64,000 nt of DNA, from contig NZ_FOKP01000030.1 in assembly GCF_900112185.1 (NCBI RefSeq), positions 1 through 64,000 on the forward strand. Direction: 5' to 3'. Numbering within the stretch: the first letter of the stretch is position 1; the number at the start of each line of letters is the position of its first letter. Source of the stretch: Allobosea sp. CRIB-10 (lineage in GTDB: Bacteria > Pseudomonadota > Alphaproteobacteria > Rhizobiales > Beijerinckiaceae). The notes below the pieces were generated by a model. That model had not been told where the DNA came from. It saw only the letters and a program-made list of their open reading frames with translations, and searched no databases. This document shows, in pieces, positions 15,465 to 26,231 of this stretch. A program made the position numbers and the translations under genes.

Positions 15465-17150
15465 ATGATGAAGACCGGACTGGCCGCAGCCTTGATGTTC
15501 GTGCCGAGCTTCGCCGGCGCCGCCGAGATCGAACTCGCCTCGAAGATCGACCGCGTCACCGTCTACCCCGACGGCGCGGTGGTGACCCGGCTCGGCAAGG
15601 CCTCCCTCTTGGAAGGTGTCTCGCAGATCGTGCTGCGCGGCCTGCCCGCCAGCGTCGACCCTGCGTCGATCCGGGTCGAGGCGCAGGGCGACGGGGCCTT
15701 CTCGATCGGCGCGGTTGATGTCCGCCAGGTTCCGGGCGAGGCCCGTCCCGCCCTCGACCAGGTGCTCGAAGGCAAGATCCGGGCGCTGCAGGGCGAGAAG
15801 GCCAAGCTCACCGGCGAGGTCAGCGCGATCGAAACGAAGCGCGCCACCATCGAGAATTTCGGCAAGATCGGACCCGACAAGCTCGGTCCCGACGGCAAGG
15901 TCCTGCCCGTCAGCGACTGGCCGGCTGTGTTCGACGCGATCGGCACCGCTTTGGTCAAGGTCCAGGGCGAGTTGCTCGGCCTGCGCAACCGCATCTCCGA
16001 TCTCGACGCCGAGATCGCCGCGCTTGAGAAGGCGAGGCCCGTGGCGCCGCGCGCCAGTCAGCCCAAGCGCGACGTCACCATCGCCGTCGAGGCGAAGGCG
16101 CCGGTCGCGGCCGATATCGCCGTGAGCTACCGCGTCGCCGGCGCAAGCTGGCTGCCGGTCTATGAGGCACGCCTGACGACGGGCAACGCCAGTGGCGGCG
16201 CCGAGATCGCCTTCACCCGTCGCGCCGAATTGCGCCAGCGCTCCGGCGAGGATTGGAGCGAGGTCGCGGTCGAGCTCTCGACCACACGCTCGGCGCAAGG
16301 CACGCGGGCGCCGGAGCTCAACCCGCTGCGCATCGCCTTCTACGAGCCCCCGGTGGTCTATGAGGAGCGGGCGCGCCTGCAGAGACAGGACTCCGAGCGT
16401 GCGGCGCGGCCGCCTGCTCTTGCGATCGCACCGGCGCCCGCCGCGCCCGACCAGGCTATAGGCGCCGCCGCGCCGAAGCCGGCGGAGGTGCAGACCGCCA
16501 GCGTCAGCGCCGGCGCCTACCAGGCGAGCTTCAAGGTGCCGGGCCGGGTCACCGTCCCGCAAGACGGCTCCAGCAAGGCGGTGGTGCTGACGCAAGGCAA
16601 GATCAAGCCGGAGCTCTCGGCGCGCGCCACGCCAGAGCTGGAGGAGAAGGCTTATCTCGAGGCGAGCTTCACTCATGAGGACGAGGCGCCGCTGCTCGCC
16701 GGCGAGGTCCATCTCCACCGCGACGGCGCCTATATCGGCAAGGGCCGGCTCGGGCAGGTCGCGCCGGGCGACAAGGTCGAGCTCGGCTTCGGCGCCGATG
16801 ATCGCCTCAAGGTGACGCGCGTACCGGTGCGCCGGCGCGAGAACGATTCCGGCTGGCTCGGCCAGGCGCGCACCGACCAGCGCGAGTTCAAGACGGTGGT
16901 GAAGAGCCTGCACGCCCAGCCAGTCAAGCTGACCGTGACCGAGCGCGTGCCCTTCTCCGAGAACAGTGCGATCACCGTCGAACTGCTGTCGCAGAGCACG
17001 CCGCCGACCGAAAAGCAGGTCGGCGACAAGCGAGGCGTCTCGGCCTGGAGCTTCGAGCTGGCGCCGGGCGCGCAGAAGGAGATCCGCCTGGCCTACAGGA
17101 TCAAATATCCCGGCGACCGCGAGGTGATCTTCGATCAGCCGCGGCGGTAG
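15465..17150 (+). CDS. MuiA-like protein (DUF4140/DUF4139)
   Basis: A 561-residue predicted secreted protein with signal MMKTGLAAALMFVPSFAGAA. The N-terminal DUF4140 region starts at SKIDRVTVYPDGAVVTR. A coiled-coil stretch (about 110-200, LRNRISDLDAEIAALEK) precedes the DUF4139 beta-rich domain starting near VSYRVAGASWLPVYEAR and ending FELAPGAQKEIRLAYRIKYP. The family is named for a mucoidy inhibitor gene; the biochemical role is unknown, perhaps envelope scaffolding. The tandem ATG at 15465/15468 follows GGGGGA. An alanine/proline-rich low-complexity linker (about 310-350) splits the DUF4139 region. Confidence 0.82.
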   Translation: MMKTGLAAALMFVPSFAGAAEIELASKIDRVTVYPDGAVVTRLGKASLLEGVSQIVLRGLPASVDPASIRVEAQGDGAFSIGAVDVRQVPGEARPALDQVLEGKIRALQGEKAKLTGEVSAIETKRATIENFGKIGPDKLGPDGKVLPVSDWPAVFDAIGTALVKVQGELLGLRNRISDLDAEIAALEKARPVAPRASQPKRDVTIAVEAKAPVAADIAVSYRVAGASWLPVYEARLTTGNASGGAEIAFTRRAELRQRSGEDWSEVAVELSTTRSAQGTRAPELNPLRIAFYEPPVVYEERARLQRQDSERAARPPALAIAPAPAAPDQAIGAAAPKPAEVQTASVSAGAYQASFKVPGRVTVPQDGSSKAVVLTQGKIKPELSARATPELEEKAYLEASFTHEDEAPLLAGEVHLHRDGAYIGKGRLGQVAPGDKVELGFGADDRLKVTRVPVRRRENDSGWLGQARTDQREFKTVVKSLHAQPVKLTVTERVPFSENSAITVELLSQSTPPTEKQVGDKRGVSAWSFELAPGAQKEIRLAYRIKYPGDREVIFDQPRR

Positions 17151-17151
17151 A

Positions 17152-17314
17152 TATTCCCTTCTCCCCTTGCGGAAGAAGGTGGCCGCGTAGCGGCCGGATG
17201 AGGGGTCGCGCTGCGCTTTCCGTCATGCTCGCCCTTGTGGCGAGCATCCACGTCTTGAACACTGGGCTCGGTGAAGGAAGACGTGGATGGTCGGGACAAG
17301 CCCGACCATGACGG
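17152..17314. repeat. half-element plus dispersed palindromic repeat, copy 2
   Basis: 17152-17210 carries CCCTTCTCCCC and GCCGCGTAGCGGC, related to the element at 94-205. 17221-17314 (CGTCATGCTCGCCCTTGTGG to CCCGACCATGACGG) is the second copy of the repeat at 12053-12152. They fill the gap between the convergent MuiA-like and M20 genes. Confidence 0.85.
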
Positions 17315-17316
17315 TG

Positions 17317-18528
17317 TCATTCCGCCGCGATCGCCTGCCAGCCCTGACCGAGCTCCTGCTCGACCAGCCCGACCCAGTAGCGCACGCCGGCGGGAATGAT
17401 CTCGTCGTTGAAATCGTAGAGCGGGGTGTGCAGGCCGGCGAAGGAGCCGTCGGCCGCGACGCCATTGCCGATGCGCATGAAAGCGCCGGAGCAGACCAGC
17501 ATCATCTCGGCGAAATCCTCACCGCCGGTGCCGCGCAGCATCTGGCCGTTGACATGCTCGGGCCCGACCGCGGTCGAGGCTGCTGCGACCGCGACCCTGA
17601 CCTGCTCGGCCGCGTTCACCAGCGGGCTGGTGCCACGATGGTAGTGGGCCTGCGCCTCGCAACCCCAGGCCTGTGCCGTCGCGGCGGCGAGCTCGGCGAT
17701 GCGGCGCTCGACCAGATCGCGCACCTCCTTCGAATAGGTCCGTGCCGTGCCGCCGATGACGAGTTCGGACGGGATGACGTTCGAGGCGTTCGCGTCGCCG
17801 CCATGGATGAAGCCGACGCTGATCACGGCCGTGTCGAGCGGCGCGACATTGCGGCCGACGATGCCCTGCAGGCCGAGCACGAAATGCGCCTGTGCATAGG
17901 TGATGTCGGTCGAGCGGTGCGGCTGCGAGCCGCCATGGCCGCCGACACCGCGGAAGGTCACCCGCCAGGAATCGGCCGCCGCCAGGAACGGGCCGTCCGC
18001 CGTGCCGAAATGCGAGGCGGGCAGGCCGGGCGTATTGTGCAGGCCGTAGATCGCATCGCAGGGGAAGCGCGCGAACAGCCCGTCGGCGAGCATGGCGTTG
18101 GCGCCGCCGCGACCTTCCTCGGCCGGCTGGAAGATCAGGTTGACCGTGCCGCCGAAATCCCGGTTCTCGGCGAGGTAGCGGGCGGCGGCGAGCAGCATGG
18201 TGGTGTGGCCGTCATGGCCGCAGGCATGCATCCGGCCGGGAAATTTCGAGGCGTGCGGCAGCCCGGTCAGCTCGTCCAGCGCCAGGCAATCCATATCCGC
18301 GCGCAGGCCGATGGCGCGCTGGCCCGGCTGGTTGCCGCGGATGACGCCGACGACGCCGGTCTGGCCGACGCCTTCCGTGACCTCGACGCCCCATTCGCGC
18401 AGCTTGTCGGCGACGAGCTTGGCCGTGCGATACTCCTCGAGACCAAGCTCGGGATGCGCGTGGATGTCACGGCGGATCGCCGTGAACTCGGCGTGGTGCG
18501 CGCCGAGCCAGTCGTCGAGCTTCGTCAT
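17317..18528 (-). CDS. M20 family amidohydrolase (hippurate hydrolase-like)
   Basis: A 403-residue zinc-dependent aminoacylase/amidohydrolase of the HipO/IAA-amino-acid hydrolase group. It begins TKLDDWLGAHHAEFTAIRRD. Metal-binding and catalytic motifs are HACGHDGHTTMLL, FQPAEEGRGG (Glu general base), and the late-histidine region GGEDFAEM. The dimerisation insert runs about residues 185-295. It cleaves N-acyl amino acids or similar amides in the cytoplasm; the exact substrate cannot be read from sequence. It is monocistronic, with the 3' end against a palindromic repeat. Confidence 0.88.
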   Translation of the reverse strand: MTKLDDWLGAHHAEFTAIRRDIHAHPELGLEEYRTAKLVADKLREWGVEVTEGVGQTGVVGVIRGNQPGQRAIGLRADMDCLALDELTGLPHASKFPGRMHACGHDGHTTMLLAAARYLAENRDFGGTVNLIFQPAEEGRGGANAMLADGLFARFPCDAIYGLHNTPGLPASHFGTADGPFLAAADSWRVTFRGVGGHGGSQPHRSTDITYAQAHFVLGLQGIVGRNVAPLDTAVISVGFIHGGDANASNVIPSELVIGGTARTYSKEVRDLVERRIAELAAATAQAWGCEAQAHYHRGTSPLVNAAEQVRVAVAAASTAVGPEHVNGQMLRGTGGEDFAEMMLVCSGAFMRIGNGVAADGSFAGLHTPLYDFNDEIIPAGVRYWVGLVEQELGQGWQAIAAE

Positions 18529-18711
18529 GAATGTCGTTCCCCAGCCTGCGGCGTTCTTGTGCAGGCATGGCTCATGCCATCGCCTGTCGCCGCCCTCTCT
18601 GTCTCATACGCCCGATCGGCGCCAAGTCATTCTGCGAGCACGGCAAAACAGCCATGCTTCCGGGGAGTGACGGCGGTCGGAGTGGTTGGAGCCCGAGTAG
18701 ACGTTTCCCGA

Positions 18712-18828
18712 AGCCTTCATCCCGAGGAGGCCGCGTCAGCGGCCGTCTCGAAGGATGCTCCAGGAGGCTCCGGAGACAACTGGAGCACCCTTCGAGACGC
18801 GCCCTGCGGGCGAATCAGGATGAGGGCT
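18712..18828. repeat. palindromic repeat (TTCATCC type)
   Basis: AGCCTTCATCC (18712-18722) is mirrored by GGATGAGGGCT (18818-18828). CGTCTCGAAGGATGCTCCAG is mirrored by TGGAGCACCCTTCGAGACG. It occupies most of the 333-base gap between the M20 gene and the phosphatase gene. The rest (18529-18711) shows nothing recognisable beyond the M20 upstream region. Confidence 0.85.
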
Positions 18829-18861
18829 GAGGTTCCAAACGGGCTACCTGGGAAAAGGCGC

Positions 18862-19440
18862 TCAGCCCGCCATCGCGACTTCGGCGCCGCGGCCGAGATC
18901 GGCCATCCATTGGCGATAGCGCGGCTGCATCTCGAGCTGATGAGCATAGTGCCGGCGCAGCGCGTCCGTGAGCCGGCCGCCGCGCTTCAATTGCGCGTCG
19001 GCGAAGCCGATCATCACCGAGTTCGGCCAGGCCTGCGGCCGGATCGTCCGCAGGCGCGCGAACAGGGCATCCTCGCCTTCCTCAGCTTCCACCAGGGCCA
19101 TCAGCGACAGCATCGCCGCGGTCGAGCGCGAAATGCCCATATGGCAATGGACCAGCAGATGGCCCTCCTGCCGCTGAATGGCCGACTCGCGCAGCTTCGC
19201 GCCGAAATCGAGGATCTCGGCGACGTGGGCGTCGGTCGGATGCACTCGGCCTTCCTGCGGCGTGATGATGTCGTGGAAGCGCAGCGTCGTCCGCTCATGC
19301 GCCTCATAGGCCACGAAGGATTGCAGCTCCGGCAGGTCGGGATCGAGCAGCGACAGCACATGGCTGACCTTGCGCGTGCTCTGCGCCGGCAATTCCTCGA
19401 TCCCGCAGATGGTGAGCGTCGAAATGGCGATGGGCAGCAT
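18862..19440 (-). CDS. dual-specificity/tyrosine phosphatase-like protein
   Basis: A 192-residue cysteine phosphatase. The P-loop is VHCHMGISRSTAAML (H-C-x-x-G-x-x-R-S), with a plausible general-acid aspartate in FHDIITP about 40 residues earlier. It starts MLPIAISTLTICGIEELPAQ. The fold resembles small bacterial protein-tyrosine phosphatases with adjacent NSVMIGFAD helices. Substrate unknown. It lies 87 bases downstream of the DHFR-like gene on the same strand and may be co-transcribed. Confidence 0.85.
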   Translation of the reverse strand: MLPIAISTLTICGIEELPAQSTRKVSHVLSLLDPDLPELQSFVAYEAHERTTLRFHDIITPQEGRVHPTDAHVAEILDFGAKLRESAIQRQEGHLLVHCHMGISRSTAAMLSLMALVEAEEGEDALFARLRTIRPQAWPNSVMIGFADAQLKRGGRLTDALRRHYAHQLEMQPRYRQWMADLGRGAEVAMAG

Positions 19441-19527
19441 CGGCGTTTGTTCCCGGTCTCGAAGACGCCGGGTTAATCCGCCCTGGCGGCAGCCGCAACC
19501 GCGATCGCCGCAGGGCTGCCCTGCCCG

Positions 19528-20094
19528 TCAATGCTTGACCTCGTAGCGTAGCCACTGGATGCCGTCGCCCAGCGTCTGCGCCTCGGTGAGCGAAAGAGTG
19601 CTGCGCGCGCCGTCGGCGAAGAGCCGCCCGCCGGCGCCGAGCGCAACCGGATAGACCATGAGGTTGTAGGCGTCGACCAGCCCGGCGTGCTGCAGGCCAT
19701 GGACGAGCTTCAGGCTGCCATAGACCAGGATGTCGCCGCCGGTGCCATCCTTCAGCGCCGCGATGGCGGCGAGCGCATCGCCCGCCAGGATCGAGGTACC
19801 CTGCCACTCGGCGCTCGTCAGCGTCGTCGAGGCGACATGCTTCGGCAAGGCGTTGATCTGGTCGGCGAACGCGCTGTCGGTCACATGCGGCCAGACAGCC
19901 GCGAAGGCGTCATAGGTCCGGCGGCCGAGCAGCAGTGAACTCGCCGCATCGAGTTCCTCCTGCTTCAGCCGTTCGCCTTCCGGCCCGCGCGTGAACGGGC
20001 CGGTCCAGTCGCCGAGGCCGGAATTCTCCATGCCGACCGGATCCTCGATGACGCCGTCGAGCGAGATGTACTGGGTGACGACGAGCTTGCGCAT
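19528..20094 (-). CDS. dihydrofolate reductase family (RibD C-terminal-like) protein
   Basis: A 188-residue protein of the YyaP/YwjB-type reductases that share the DHFR/RibD fold. It starts MRKLVVTQYISLDGVIEDP. LLLGRRTYDAFAAVWPH and GGDILVYGSLKLVHGLQ are the NADPH-fold motifs. The true reaction is unknown; it is usually distinct from folate reduction. The ATG at 20094 has GGAG at good spacing. Divergent from purA. Confidence 0.85.
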   Translation of the reverse strand: MRKLVVTQYISLDGVIEDPVGMENSGLGDWTGPFTRGPEGERLKQEELDAASSLLLGRRTYDAFAAVWPHVTDSAFADQINALPKHVASTTLTSAEWQGTSILAGDALAAIAALKDGTGGDILVYGSLKLVHGLQHAGLVDAYNLMVYPVALGAGGRLFADGARSTLSLTEAQTLGDGIQWLRYEVKH

Positions 20095-20266
20095 GCTGCT
20101 TCTCCTGCGATCCGCCGGGCAGCGTTGCGCTGCCCCTTCTGCCCTGACGTCGAAGCAGGAACCGTGAAATCGACAGGGCCCGTGAAATTCTTTCCCCGGC
20201 TTTGCGCCCGTCAGCCTTGACCTTGCCATTCTCTTGGCCGAAGAGGGCTTGCAAGGACCTCACCCG

Positions 20267-20294
20267 AAACCCCGGCCTTGCGCCGGGGTTTTTG
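20267..20294 (+). terminator. Rho-independent terminator-like hairpin in the purA leader
   Basis: AAACCCCGGC (20267-20276) pairs with GCCGGGGTTT (20282-20291), loop CTTGC, followed by a T-run to 20294. It sits 45 bases before the purA start, and the gene upstream points the other way. A transcript reaching purA from further upstream must pass it, so it may be an attenuator or the end of a small RNA. Confidence 0.75.
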
Positions 20295-20338
20295 TTCGTG
20301 CGGGCGCTTGCGCCAACAGCAAAGAGGGAATCTCCTCC

Positions 20339-21631
<1,293 letters not shown>

Positions 21632-21662
21632 CGGGCCGGGCCAACGCGGACATGTGAGGCCA

Positions 21663-22880
21663 ATGGCCGATTTCCACCCCATTCTGGCGCGTGCGATCGC
21701 CGGACTGACCGACAAGTCGCCGGAAGCGCGCCGCGCCGTCTATGACCGGGCGCGCACGGCGCTGCTCGCGCAATTGCGCAGCCTCGACCCGCCGCTCTCG
21801 GAAGCCGACATCACCCGCGAGCGGCTCTCGCTCGACGAGGCCGTGTCGCGCATCGAGGCCGAGATCGCGCTCGCCGAGGCGATCGAGCCGAGCCTGCCGC
21901 CTCTCCCCCTGGACGAGCCGGCGCCGGCTCCTGCCGCTCCGCCGGAACCGAAGCCGCGTCCGGCAATGTCGCAGGAGACGCCGCGTTTCGAAGAGCGGAC
22001 CGCTTCGCATGAGGATGCGCAGCCGATCCGTCCACGCGTCGCCCCGCGGCGCGAGCGCAGCGTCAATCCCGGCCATGTCCGCACCGCCATCGTCGGCGGC
22101 GGCGTCGCGCTTGCCGTGGCGGTGATCGCCGGCGCCGCCTACTACGTCAACAAGATCGCCCCGCAGGACCAGCAGGTCCGGCCGCCGCGCGTCGAGACGC
22201 AGGCGCCGCAGGCGCAACAGGAACAGGCCGGCAAGATCAGCGAACGCGCCGGCGGCGAACAGGCCCCAGCGCCGAGCCAATCCTCCGGCCAGCGCCCGAA
22301 CCAGCAGGCGGGCAGCCCGGCAGGCAACGACATCACGGTCGCCCAGCGCGCCATCCTCTACATCGAGGTCCCAGACGCGCCGCAGCAGCCGCGTACCGTC
22401 CAGGGTCGCGTTCTCTGGCGGCTCGACAGCGACAGCGCCGGTGCCGGCCGGCCGGTCGAGACGATCGTGCGCGCCACCATCGAGATCGCCGATGCCGGGC
22501 TCTCGCTCGACTTCACCATCCGGCGCAACACCGATACCGCCTTCCCGGCCTCGCACATCATCGGCATGCGCTTCACCACCACAGGCGAGGCCGCGAGTGA
22601 CACGATCCGCGAGGTCGGCGTGCCGCAGTTCAAGCTCGAGGAGGGCGAGCGCGGTGCCCCGCTCTCGGCGATCGCCTCGGCCTTGGGCGAAAACCTGTTC
22701 GTCGCCGCCCTGTCGAACGTGCCGGTCGAGGCCGAGCGCAATCTCGACCTCCTGCGCAATCGCAACTGGCTCGACGTGCCGGTGCGCTTCGCCTCCGGGC
22801 GCCGCGGCATCATCACCTTCGAGAAGGGCAGCGCCGGCAACCAGACGATCGGCGACGCGCTGAACCGCTGGCAGGGTTGA
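21663..22880 (+). CDS. single-pass membrane protein, function unknown
   Basis: 405 residues. The N-terminal 75 are helical and start MADFHPILARAIAGLTDKSP. A proline-rich stretch (PAPAAPPEPKPRP) follows. One membrane helix lies around residues 140-160 (TAIVGGGVALAVAVIAGAAY). A Gln/Pro-rich linker follows, then a conserved C-terminal beta-rich domain from about 225 (AILYIEVPDAPQQPRTVQGR), probably periplasmic. GAGG precedes the ATG at 21663. It sits 31 bases after purA. I recognise it only as a conserved Rhizobiales hypothetical. Confidence 0.8.
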   Translation: MADFHPILARAIAGLTDKSPEARRAVYDRARTALLAQLRSLDPPLSEADITRERLSLDEAVSRIEAEIALAEAIEPSLPPLPLDEPAPAPAAPPEPKPRPAMSQETPRFEERTASHEDAQPIRPRVAPRRERSVNPGHVRTAIVGGGVALAVAVIAGAAYYVNKIAPQDQQVRPPRVETQAPQAQQEQAGKISERAGGEQAPAPSQSSGQRPNQQAGSPAGNDITVAQRAILYIEVPDAPQQPRTVQGRVLWRLDSDSAGAGRPVETIVRATIEIADAGLSLDFTIRRNTDTAFPASHIIGMRFTTTGEAASDTIREVGVPQFKLEEGERGAPLSAIASALGENLFVAALSNVPVEAERNLDLLRNRNWLDVPVRFASGRRGIITFEKGSAGNQTIGDALNRWQG

Positions 22881-22895
22881 GGCGAGACGAGCGCC

Positions 22896-24338
22896 TCAAC
22901 GCCGCGGGTTCGATGCCCGCTGCCGGGTGACCTCGAGCATCACAGGGTCCTTGCCCGCAGCGTAGTCGGCGAAACGCGGCGCGATCGTCACGTTCGGCCG
23001 GAGATCGCCGGCTGGCACGCCGTAAACGTAGTTCAGCAGGAAGCAGGTCTTTATCTGCGACAGGCTGCAGCCGTGTTCCCAATCGTGGAAGGCGGTGGTG
23101 TAGCGCACCGCAAGCTTCGAATTGGGCAGCAAGGTGGCTCCGCCCTCGCCCCAGAACCGCGAACGGTCGCCCATAGCCTCTCCGAAGATGACGGCGCGTG
23201 CTCCGGCATAATATTTCAGCCGCGCCGCCGTGCTGATCGCCGCCGAGAACGTGTTCGCGCTGGTCAGGATGAAGAGCCTGCCGTCCGGCGGCAGAAGCTC
23301 CGGCAGCCGGCGCGTGAAATCGGCGGTCAGGGTGTAGTCGCCGCCGGAATTGAAACGCAGATCGACGATGGCATCGCGAACGGGCTTCTTCGCCGCGGCA
23401 TCGAGAATGTTGGCCAGATGGGCGGATAGACCGACCGGGGGCTGATCGCCCACCCGGTTGATTTGGACGTAGAGAAGATCATCAGCCGGATAGGCGTGCC
23501 AGTAATTTGCGTCGAGGCGCGTGAGATAGGTCGGCAACGCGACGCCATCCAGCACATGCCGCCATCCGTTCGCCAGGCCTAGAGGACTCAAATTGCCCTT
23601 CGGCCATAAAAAGCGATTGTGAGGTGCCTGCGTAGCCGCATTGGCCGCGATATCCACCGAGCCAGCGCTTCCGCCAGCCATGCGGATCTCGAAGGTGCTG
23701 CCATCGGCCGTCACTGCCAAGCCGGCAGCATGCAAGAGCTCTGGCGAGATCAGGAAATTCGGCACGAACTCCCTCGCCAGATTGGCGGGGCCGCCGACAT
23801 GAGGGCGCAACGCCTCGACCAGGGCGGCAATCGAGCGCCCGTTCACGCCAAGCACCTCGCCGCCGAGGAGCTGACGTCGCTCATAATCCGTGGCGATCAC
23901 GAACAGCCCGTCGGCGAACCAGCTCAGTCGGATCGGCACGGCGTTGAAGCCGCGATCGCCGGCAAGCCCGAGCACATTGGTATGGCCGTTGTCGGCCAGA
24001 GCCACCGCCTTCGCTGCCGCCATCGCCAGACCGGCCCGGTCGAGCTCGCCGGCGCGCAGCTCGAGCGCTGCGACAGCCTGGTCGAACGCCACGCGGCTTT
24101 GCGCGGTGAAACTGCGCTCGACCTCCGGCAGGCGGCGCAGATGGGTGAGGTCCTGGAGGTTCCTGTCGCGCTGGGAGGCGGCCGCGGAACCGCTCGCCGC
24201 CGGATAGGGCTTCAGCATCGGATAGAGGATGACGCCGAGAGGGACTGCAACGAGGGCAAGCAAAGCTGCCACGCCAGCCAGCAGCCTGAGCCCGCTCCGA
24301 CGCCACGAGCGCCTGGGAACCTCACCATCTCGTCGCAT
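22896..24338 (-). CDS. membrane-anchored S41-like peptidase family protein
   Basis: About 480 residues. An N-terminal anchor helix (LRLLAGVAALLALVAVPLGV) is followed by a periplasmic domain that resembles C-terminal-processing-peptidase folds: LYVQINRVGDQ, DAIVDLRFNSGGDYTLT and FILTSANTFSAAIS, where the serine of the last motif would be the nucleophile. No PDZ domain is obvious. The ATG at 24338 is taken; a GTG six codons upstream is possible. The function is not established and it could be catalytically inactive. Convergent with the purA-linked gene. Confidence 0.65.
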   Translation of the reverse strand: MRRDGEVPRRSWRRSGLRLLAGVAALLALVAVPLGVILYPMLKPYPAASGSAAASQRDRNLQDLTHLRRLPEVERSFTAQSRVAFDQAVAALELRAGELDRAGLAMAAAKAVALADNGHTNVLGLAGDRGFNAVPIRLSWFADGLFVIATDYERRQLLGGEVLGVNGRSIAALVEALRPHVGGPANLAREFVPNFLISPELLHAAGLAVTADGSTFEIRMAGGSAGSVDIAANAATQAPHNRFLWPKGNLSPLGLANGWRHVLDGVALPTYLTRLDANYWHAYPADDLLYVQINRVGDQPPVGLSAHLANILDAAAKKPVRDAIVDLRFNSGGDYTLTADFTRRLPELLPPDGRLFILTSANTFSAAISTAARLKYYAGARAVIFGEAMGDRSRFWGEGGATLLPNSKLAVRYTTAFHDWEHGCSLSQIKTCFLLNYVYGVPAGDLRPNVTIAPRFADYAAGKDPVMLEVTRQRASNPRR

Positions 24339-24427
24339 GGCCTGGCCGGTCTCCACCGAATGGCGCCACGCTTATCATCGATCGGGACAGATGGCGGCAG
24401 TACGGAACGGCGCGGCCGCAGCTGGGC

Positions 24428-26050
24428 TCAGCCCCCCGACACCTTCTGGTAGTCCTTCACATCGGAGAAGCTGATCTCCGGCGCACGCTCGGCGTCGTAT
24501 TTCAGCGTGAACTGCGACGAGGCCATGAAGACCGGGTCGCCGTCGAGATCGTCCGCCATCGAGGACGGCTTGGCCGCCGTGAACTTCTGCAGCGCCGCCT
24601 TGTCGTCGCTGGAGACCCAGCGCGCGATGGCGAACTGGCAGGGCTCGAAATCGACGGGCAGCGAATACTCCGCCTCCATGCGCTCCTTCAGCACGTCGAG
24701 CTGCAGCGCACCGACGACGCCGACGATGGCCGGAGCGCCGTCATGCGGCAGGAAGAGCTGGACGACGCCCTCCTCCGCCATTTGCTGCAGCGCCTCGCGC
24801 AGCTTCTTGGCCTTCATCGCGTCCTTGAGCTTGACGCGGCGCAGGATTTCCGGGGCGAAGCTCGGCACGCCGCGGAAGACGATGTCCTCGCCCTCGGTCA
24901 GCGTGTCGCCGATGCGCAAAGTGCCATGGTTCGGCAGGCCGACGATATCGCCGGCAAAAGCCTCCTCGGCGATCGAGCGATCGCGGGCGAAGAAGAATTG
25001 CGGCGCGTTGATCGGCATCGGCTTGCCGGTCCGCACCAGCTTGGCCTTCATGCCGCGCGAGAGCTTGCCCGAGCAGATCCGCATGAAGGCGATGCGGTCG
25101 CGATGGTTCGGGTCCATGTTCGCCTGGATCTTGAAGACGAAGCCGGTCATCTTCGGCTCGCCGGCCTCGATCGCCCGCTTGTCGGCCTGCTGAGCGCGCG
25201 GGCTCGGCGCGAGGCGCCCGAGCGCGTCGATCAGGTCGCGTACGCCGTAGTCGCGCAGCGCCGCGCCGAAATAGACCGGCGTCAGATGGCCCTCGCGGAA
25301 GGCTTCGAGATCGAAGGGCTTGCAGCCCTCGCGCGCCAGGAAAACCTCCTCGCGGAAGGTGTCGGCGGCGCCATGGGGCAGGAGCTCGTCAAAGAGCTTG
25401 TCGTCCTCGCCGTCGACCTTCTGGCCGGCATCGCTCTCGTCGCCCTTCTGGTTGCGGCGCAGCGTGTTGCTGGCGAGGTCGAGCGTGCCGACGAACTCGC
25501 GCCCGCGCCCGACCGGCCAGGTCATCGGCGCGACGTCGAGTGCCAGCGTCGTCTCGATCTCGTTGAGCAGGTCGAAGGGGTCTCGCGTCTCGCGGTCGAC
25601 CTTGTTGATGAAGGTGACGATCGGGATGTCCCTGAGACGGCAGACCTCGAACAGCTTCTTGGTGCGCGCCTCGATGCCCTTGGCCGCGTCGATCACCATC
25701 ACGGCCGAGTCGACCGCCGTCAGGGTCCGATAGGTGTCTTCCGAGAAGTCCTCGTGGCCGGGCGTGTCGAGCAGGTTGAAGACATGCCCGTCATATTCGA
25801 AGGTCATCACCGAGGTGACGACCGAGATGCCGCGCTGGCGCTCGATCTTCATCCAGTCGGACGAGGTCTGGCGCCGGCCGGCCTTGGCCCGCACTTCGCC
25901 GGCGAGCTGGATCGCGCCGCCGAAATAGAGCAGCTTCTCGGTCAGCGTGGTCTTGCCCGCGTCCGGGTGCGAGATGATGGCGAAGGTCCGCCGGCGCGCA
26001 TGGGGCGCCGCCGCGGTCGTCGCGCTGTCGATGGTCGAAAGATCGGTCAT
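24428..26050 (-). CDS. prfC: peptide chain release factor 3
   Basis: A 540-residue translational GTPase that recycles RF1/RF2 after termination. G-domain motifs: G1 ISHPDAGKTTLTEKLL, G3 LLDTPGHEDFSEDT, G4 FINKVDRE. The switch region is KIERQRGISVVTSVM, the RF3-specific form. C-terminal RF3 domains start near PQFFFARDRSIAEEAFAGDI. The ATG at 26050 begins TDLSTIDSATTAAAPHARR; twelve extra in-frame codons upstream are not conserved-looking. Monocistronic, divergent from the chemoreceptor. Confidence 0.96.
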   Translation of the reverse strand: MTDLSTIDSATTAAAPHARRRTFAIISHPDAGKTTLTEKLLYFGGAIQLAGEVRAKAGRRQTSSDWMKIERQRGISVVTSVMTFEYDGHVFNLLDTPGHEDFSEDTYRTLTAVDSAVMVIDAAKGIEARTKKLFEVCRLRDIPIVTFINKVDRETRDPFDLLNEIETTLALDVAPMTWPVGRGREFVGTLDLASNTLRRNQKGDESDAGQKVDGEDDKLFDELLPHGAADTFREEVFLAREGCKPFDLEAFREGHLTPVYFGAALRDYGVRDLIDALGRLAPSPRAQQADKRAIEAGEPKMTGFVFKIQANMDPNHRDRIAFMRICSGKLSRGMKAKLVRTGKPMPINAPQFFFARDRSIAEEAFAGDIVGLPNHGTLRIGDTLTEGEDIVFRGVPSFAPEILRRVKLKDAMKAKKLREALQQMAEEGVVQLFLPHDGAPAIVGVVGALQLDVLKERMEAEYSLPVDFEPCQFAIARWVSSDDKAALQKFTAAKPSSMADDLDGDPVFMASSQFTLKYDAERAPEISFSDVKDYQKVSGG

Positions 26051-26231
26051 GGCGTGGTCAAGACAGGATGCGGCCGCGCGAGTCAATCGCGCGAAGCGTC
26101 ATCGCGATGCGACAATCCCTGCGTTCATGACATGCGTTCCAACGCAAATTTAACCAAACCCTGCCATCGTGGCTGCCGGGTTTCCCGCTGCGCACCGAGA
26201 CGAAGCCGCAGCCTGCCGCTTCGCGACACAG

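Noticed and set aside
22900-22930. GGTTCGATGCCCGC resembling a tRNA T-loop
   Set aside because: It is the 3' coding end of the S41-like gene, and no acceptor or anticodon stem can be drawn around it.
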